Source: Flagellimonas abyssi
GTDB lineage: Bacteria > Bacteroidota > Bacteroidia > Flavobacteriales > Flavobacteriaceae
Direction: 5' to 3'
DNA: 64,000 nucleotides
Assembly: GCF_019457905.1 (NCBI RefSeq)
Contig: NZ_JAHZSV010000012.1
Span: 62,001-126,000, forward strand
Shown here: piece after piece, positions 60,346 through 64,000 of the stretch
Numbering within the stretch: position 1 is the stretch's first letter
How the letters are laid out: each line of letters begins with the position of its first letter
Position numbers and translations under genes: made by a program
Notes under the pieces: model-generated
Seen by the model: only the letters and a program-made list of their open reading frames with translations
Database searches by the model: none
Told to the model about the DNA's origin: nothing

Positions 60346-61805
60346 AGTTATTGAAGGACATATTATATGGTGTTAGCCTCTCCGCAGTGAGCGGAGATAC
60401 CAACGTAATGGTGAACAATGTGCATTTCGATTCCAGAAAGGTGGAAATGGACGATGTGTTCGTTGCTGTTCGCGGTACTGTCACGGATGGCCATAAATTC
60501 ATTCAAAAAGCAGTGGATTTGGGGGCGAGGGCCATTGTATGCGAAGAGCTTCCTGCACTAATGGTGAACGGTGTCACCTATTTGCAAGTGGACAATTGCA
60601 ATAGTGCTCTGGCCGTAATTGCTTCCAATTTCTATGATAACCCGTCCAAGAACCTAAAATTGGTGGGTGTAACGGGAACCAATGGAAAGACAACGGTGAC
60701 CACACTTTTATACAATCTTTTCAAAAAAGCTGGATTCAAAGTTGGATTGATTTCCACGATTAAAATATTGGTGAATGACAAGGAGTTCAAAACCACGCAC
60801 ACCACCCCGGATGTAATGACCATCAACAATTACTTGTCCCTGATGAACGAGGTGGGGGTGGAGTTTTGTTTTATGGAGGTAAGCTCGCATGGAATCCATC
60901 AAAAAAGAGCAGAAGGACTCCATTTTGAAGGAGCCATCTTTACCAATTTGTCCCATGATCATTTGGATTATCATAAAACCTTTGCCGAGTACCGGGACAC
61001 CAAGAAAAAATTGTTCGATGGATTGCCCAAAACGGCTTTTGCCTTGGTCAATATAGATGACAAGAACGGACTGGTGATGTTGCAAAACACCAAGGCCAAA
61101 AAATACACCTATGCGTTAAAAACCTTTGCCGATTACAGGGCCCAGATTTTGGAAAAACAGTTCAATGGTCAGCTTTTAAAAGTGGATGACAACGAATTGT
61201 GGTCTAGGCTCATCGGAGATTTCAATGCCTATAATTTATTGGCCATTTATGCCACCGCTGATATCCTTGGACTCGAGAAAATGGAGATTTTGAGGTTGAT
61301 GAGCGAGTTGGAAAATGTGGACGGCAGGTTTCAATATTACATATCAAAAGACAAGATAACGGCTATTGTCGATTATGCCCATACGCCGGATGCACTTAAA
61401 AATGTATTGGTTACTATCAATGCGTTGAGGACTGGAAATGAAAACGTCATCACCGTAGTGGGGTGTGGTGGTGACCGTGACAAGTCTAAGCGTCCGGTTA
61501 TGGGTCATATCGCATCCGAAATGAGCGATCAGGCCATTTTTACTTCGGATAACCCAAGAACCGAATCTCCCACGACAATCATTGAAGAGATGGAGTCGGG
61601 CGTCGAGGCACAAAATGTCCGAAAAGTGTTGTCCATAGAAAACAGGAAGCAGGCCATTAAAACCGCATGCAAGCTTGCGATGGTCAACGATATTATCCTA
61701 GTGGCCGGAAAAGGCCACGAGACCTATCAGGAAACCAATGGTGTCCGGGTCGATTTTGATGATTTTAAAGAAGTGAAAGAAGCTCTGAAGAGCTTAAAAA
61801 AATAA
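60342..61805 (+). CDS. murE: UDP-MurNAc-tripeptide synthetase (meso-diaminopimelate adding)
   Basis: A 487-residue Mur ligase with ATP motif GVTGTNGKTTVTTLL near residue 109. The DNPR motif (TSDNPRTESP) near residue 405 marks meso-diaminopimelate rather than lysine as the added residue. It overlaps the ftsI stop by 4 bases (ATGA). Confidence 0.96.
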   Translation: MKLLKDILYGVSLSAVSGDTNVMVNNVHFDSRKVEMDDVFVAVRGTVTDGHKFIQKAVDLGARAIVCEELPALMVNGVTYLQVDNCNSALAVIASNFYDNPSKNLKLVGVTGTNGKTTVTTLLYNLFKKAGFKVGLISTIKILVNDKEFKTTHTTPDVMTINNYLSLMNEVGVEFCFMEVSSHGIHQKRAEGLHFEGAIFTNLSHDHLDYHKTFAEYRDTKKKLFDGLPKTAFALVNIDDKNGLVMLQNTKAKKYTYALKTFADYRAQILEKQFNGQLLKVDDNELWSRLIGDFNAYNLLAIYATADILGLEKMEILRLMSELENVDGRFQYYISKDKITAIVDYAHTPDALKNVLVTINALRTGNENVITVVGCGGDRDKSKRPVMGHIASEMSDQAIFTSDNPRTESPTTIIEEMESGVEAQNVRKVLSIENRKQAIKTACKLAMVNDIILVAGKGHETYQETNGVRVDFDDFKEVKEALKSLKK

Positions 61806-61813
61806 TGTAGTCC

Positions 61814-63034
61814 ATGCTATACTACTTGTTCGAATTTTTAGAGAAACAATACCAACTGCCAGGTGCGGGACTTTTTCAGTTCCTTACGTTCCGTGCGGCA
61901 CTATCCGTATTGTTGTCCCTATTGATCGCCATGGTCTACGGAAAACGAATTATTCTGTATTTGCAAAAAAAGCAGATTGGAGAAAGCATCCGTGACCTTG
62001 GTCTGGAAGGACAAAAGCAAAAAGCGGGGACACCCACTATGGGAGGGCTCATCATTATTGTGTCCACTTTGTTGCCCGTTATTCTATTTGCGGATATCAA
62101 GAACATCTATGTTATCCTTCTGATAGTGACCACCGTTTGGATGGGAATTATTGGATTTATCGATGATTATATCAAAACCTTCAAAAAAGATAAGCAAGGC
62201 CTTAAGGGGAAATTTAAGGTGATGGGGCAAGTTGGATTGGGATTGATCGTTGGACTGACCCTTTATTTTCATCCTGCTGTTACCATAAAAGAAAAGGATA
62301 CCACCACCATAACCGAAACTTTTAAGGTGGAAAAGGTATTCGGGGAAGAAACTAAGTCCGTGCGTACCAATGTGCCTTTTTTTAAGAACAACGAATTGGA
62401 TTATGCCGACTTTATATCCTGGATGGGTGAAGAGGCTGAGGATTATGCCTGGCTCATTTTTATTCCAGTAGTGATTTTAATTGTTACCGCTGTTTCCAAT
62501 GGGGCCAACTTAACGGATGGTATTGACGGTCTGGCAGCAGGTTCCTCCGCCATAATAGTAATGACACTTGGGATATTCGCATGGGTGTCGGGGAATATTC
62601 AATTTTCTGATTATCTGGATATTTTCTACCTGCCCAGAGTGGGTGAGTTAGTGGTGTTTATTGCTGCTTTTGCGGGAGCTTTGGTCGGATTTTTATGGTA
62701 CAACACCTATCCCGCCCAAGTATTTATGGGCGATACGGGTAGTTTGACCATTGGAGGAGTGATTGCCGTAATCGCCATAATTGTGAGAAAGGAACTATTG
62801 ATACCCATTTTGTGCGGAATCTTCTTTGCGGAATCGTTATCGGTGATGCTACAGGTGGGCTATTTCAAGCGTACTAAAAAGAAGTATGGAGAAGGAAGAC
62901 GAATTTTCTTGATGGCGCCATTGCATCATCATTATCAGAAAAAATTATATCACGAGAGCAAAATAGTGACCCGTTTTTGGATTATTGGGATTATGCTGGC
63001 CATCATCAGCATCGTTACGCTAAAAATTAGATAG
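61814..63034 (+). CDS. mraY: Phospho-MurNAc-pentapeptide transferase
   Basis: A 406-residue polytopic membrane protein that makes lipid I. Conserved motifs are [10 protein letters not shown] near residue 74, FIDDYIK near residue 115, and [12 protein letters not shown] near residue 235. A ~50-residue extra loop (near residues 155-210) makes it longer than the ~360 residues usual in proteobacteria. Such a loop is common in Bacteroidetes. Confidence 0.95.
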   Translation: MLYYLFEFLEKQYQLPGAGLFQFLTFRAALSVLLSLLIAMVYGKRIILYLQKKQIGESIRDLGLEGQKQKAGTPTMGGLIIIVSTLLPVILFADIKNIYVILLIVTTVWMGIIGFIDDYIKTFKKDKQGLKGKFKVMGQVGLGLIVGLTLYFHPAVTIKEKDTTTITETFKVEKVFGEETKSVRTNVPFFKNNELDYADFISWMGEEAEDYAWLIFIPVVILIVTAVSNGANLTDGIDGLAAGSSAIIVMTLGIFAWVSGNIQFSDYLDIFYLPRVGELVVFIAAFAGALVGFLWYNTYPAQVFMGDTGSLTIGGVIAVIAIIVRKELLIPILCGIFFAESLSVMLQVGYFKRTKKKYGEGRRIFLMAPLHHHYQKKLYHESKIVTRFWIIGIMLAIISIVTLKIR

Positions 63035-63036
63035 CA

Positions 63037-64000
63037 ATGGGTCGCTTGGTGATACTTGGAGGTGGAGAAAGTGGGGTTGGAACCGCCATTTTGGGAAAAC
63101 AAAAAGGATTTGAAGTGTTTGTTTCGGACAAAGGCGAGATCCAAGAAAAATATAAACAAGTTCTTGAACATTTTGAGATTGAATGGGAGTCCGGAGAGCA
63201 TACCGAAGCCAAGATTCTGAATGCCGATGTGGTGATGAAGAGTCCAGGTATTCCTGATGGAGTTGCCTTGGTGAAGGCACTGCTTGAAAAAGGTGTGCCG
63301 GTAATTTCGGAAATAGAGTTTGCATCAAAATACACAGATGCGACTATCATTGGGATTACGGGTAGCAACGGTAAAACAACTACCACTATGTTGACCAATC
63401 ATTTGTTGAAAGATGGAGGTTTGCATGTGGGAATGGCCGGAAATATTGGCGATAGCTATGCTAAAATGGTGTCCGAGAAAGATTTTGACCACTATGTGTT
63501 GGAGATAAGTAGCTTTCAGTTGGATGGTATTGTGGACTTTAAACCACATATCGCTATTCTCACCAATATCACACCCGATCACTTGGATAGATATGAGTAC
63601 AAGTTTGAAAACTATATCGCATCCAAATTCAGAATAGCGATGAATCAGGATAAGGATGATTACCTGATTTACGATGCCGATGATGAAGTGATTCAAGATT
63701 GGTTGGGAAAACACCCGGTTCAATCCAAATTAGTGCCCTTTTCAGTCAAACGAAAATTGGGAGAGGGAGCTTGGTTGGAAGACAAAACGATAAAAATGAA
63801 ATTAGAACATAAAACCTTGGAAATGAGTGAAGATATTTTGGCCTTGGAAGGTCAGCACAACGTAAAGAACACAATGGCGGCAAGTATGGCGGCCATGCTG
63901 GTTAAGGTCAGAAAGGAGACGATTCGCAACAGTATTCAATCGTTTCAGGGCGTACCCCACAGATTGGAAAAAGTGTTGAAGATCAATCATGTGGAATATA
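63037..64000 (+). CDS. murD: UDP-MurNAc-L-Ala:D-Glu ligase, 5' part
   Basis: An open frame from ATG 63037 to the window end (321 codons), cut off before its C-terminal domain. It starts MGRLVILGGGESGVGTAIL, with the ATP-binding motif IGITGSNGKTTTTMLTNHLL near residue 105. It starts 2 bases after the mraY stop and continues the dcw order. Confidence 0.95.
   Translation, partial: MGRLVILGGGESGVGTAILGKQKGFEVFVSDKGEIQEKYKQVLEHFEIEWESGEHTEAKILNADVVMKSPGIPDGVALVKALLEKGVPVISEIEFASKYTDATIIGITGSNGKTTTTMLTNHLLKDGGLHVGMAGNIGDSYAKMVSEKDFDHYVLEISSFQLDGIVDFKPHIAILTNITPDHLDRYEYKFENYIASKFRIAMNQDKDDYLIYDADDEVIQDWLGKHPVQSKLVPFSVKRKLGEGAWLEDKTIKMKLEHKTLEMSEDILALEGQHNVKNTMAASMAAMLVKVRKETIRNSIQSFQGVPHRLEKVLKINHVEY

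Noticed and set aside
1-64000. tRNA, rRNA, integrase or prophage sequences
   Set aside because: No T-loop-like GGTTCRA with a matching acceptor stem, no integrase or phage protein was found in intergenic regions or reading frames.

Overview
The window is a chromosomal segment of a marine-type Flavobacteriaceae bacterium, most likely close to Muricauda/Allomuricauda/Flagellimonas. The genus is a guess from protein character; the family is well supported. Evidence is the gliding genes gldA, gldB and gldC, methionine synthase split into two genes, GIN-domain (DUF2807) surface proteins, frequent TTG/GTG starts, and many copies of the Bacteroidetes -7 promoter element TAnnTTTG. Most genes are housekeeping or biosynthetic. 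No phage, integrase, CRISPR array or tRNA/rRNA gene was seen.

Layout. 1-2805: 3' part of thrA, a GIY-YIG nuclease gene enclosed by perfect 25-bp inverted repeats, and metZ. 2858-10739: an Rrf2 regulator and the assimilatory sulfate reduction run (DUF2061, cysH, cysD, cysN, siroheme sulfite reductase with an extra C-terminal domain, cobA, ferredoxin-NADP reductase), with a shared motif at both promoters that is probably the Rrf2 operator. 10829-12593: AraC regulator and SDR oxidoreductase. 12736-17597: SAM-I riboswitch followed by metH (two parts) and metF. 17617-23114: PagL-like lipid A deacylase, GIN lipoprotein, serine hydrolase, PLP decarboxylase, gldA. 23360-27415: a Phe/Tyr/Trp-rich leader peptide and attenuator in front of pheA, aminotransferase, tyrA and DAHP synthase/chorismate mutase. 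27548-36176: GIN protein, secreted protein, rsgA, dtd and three tandem DUF3857 genes, the last with a frameshift. 36223-40100: MazG-like, aroA, queA, rlmN. 40137-40967: about 119 perfect copies of a telomere-like heptamer (AACCCTT)n. 41089-48423: polyprenyl synthetase, ECF sigma factor with an anti-sigma-like partner and an outer-membrane protein, then small enzymes and an S15 peptidase. 48561-56395: dnaG lacking its zinc ligands, a response regulator lacking its acceptor Asp, nadE, gldB, gldC, pirin, engB. 56567-64000: MraZ boxes and the dcw cluster mraZ-rsmH-ftsL-ftsI-murE-mraY-murD, with murD cut by the window end.

How it fits together. Homoserine from ThrA is the carbon skeleton for MetZ, sulfide comes from the CysH/D/N and sulfite reductase pathway, and MetH/MetF finish methionine, so three regulatory layers (Rrf2, SAM riboswitch, REP-like hairpins) sit in one sulfur/methionine neighbourhood. 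The aromatic operon places prephenate dehydratase, prephenate dehydrogenase, a transaminase and the committed DAHP synthase under one attenuator.

The strongest unexplained signals are the 831-bp heptamer array, the GIY-YIG element with its REP-like arms, and the aromatic leader/attenuator. Several conserved proteins (DnaG, the NarL-type regulator, two DUF3857 proteins) have lost canonical functional residues, which may be lineage traits.
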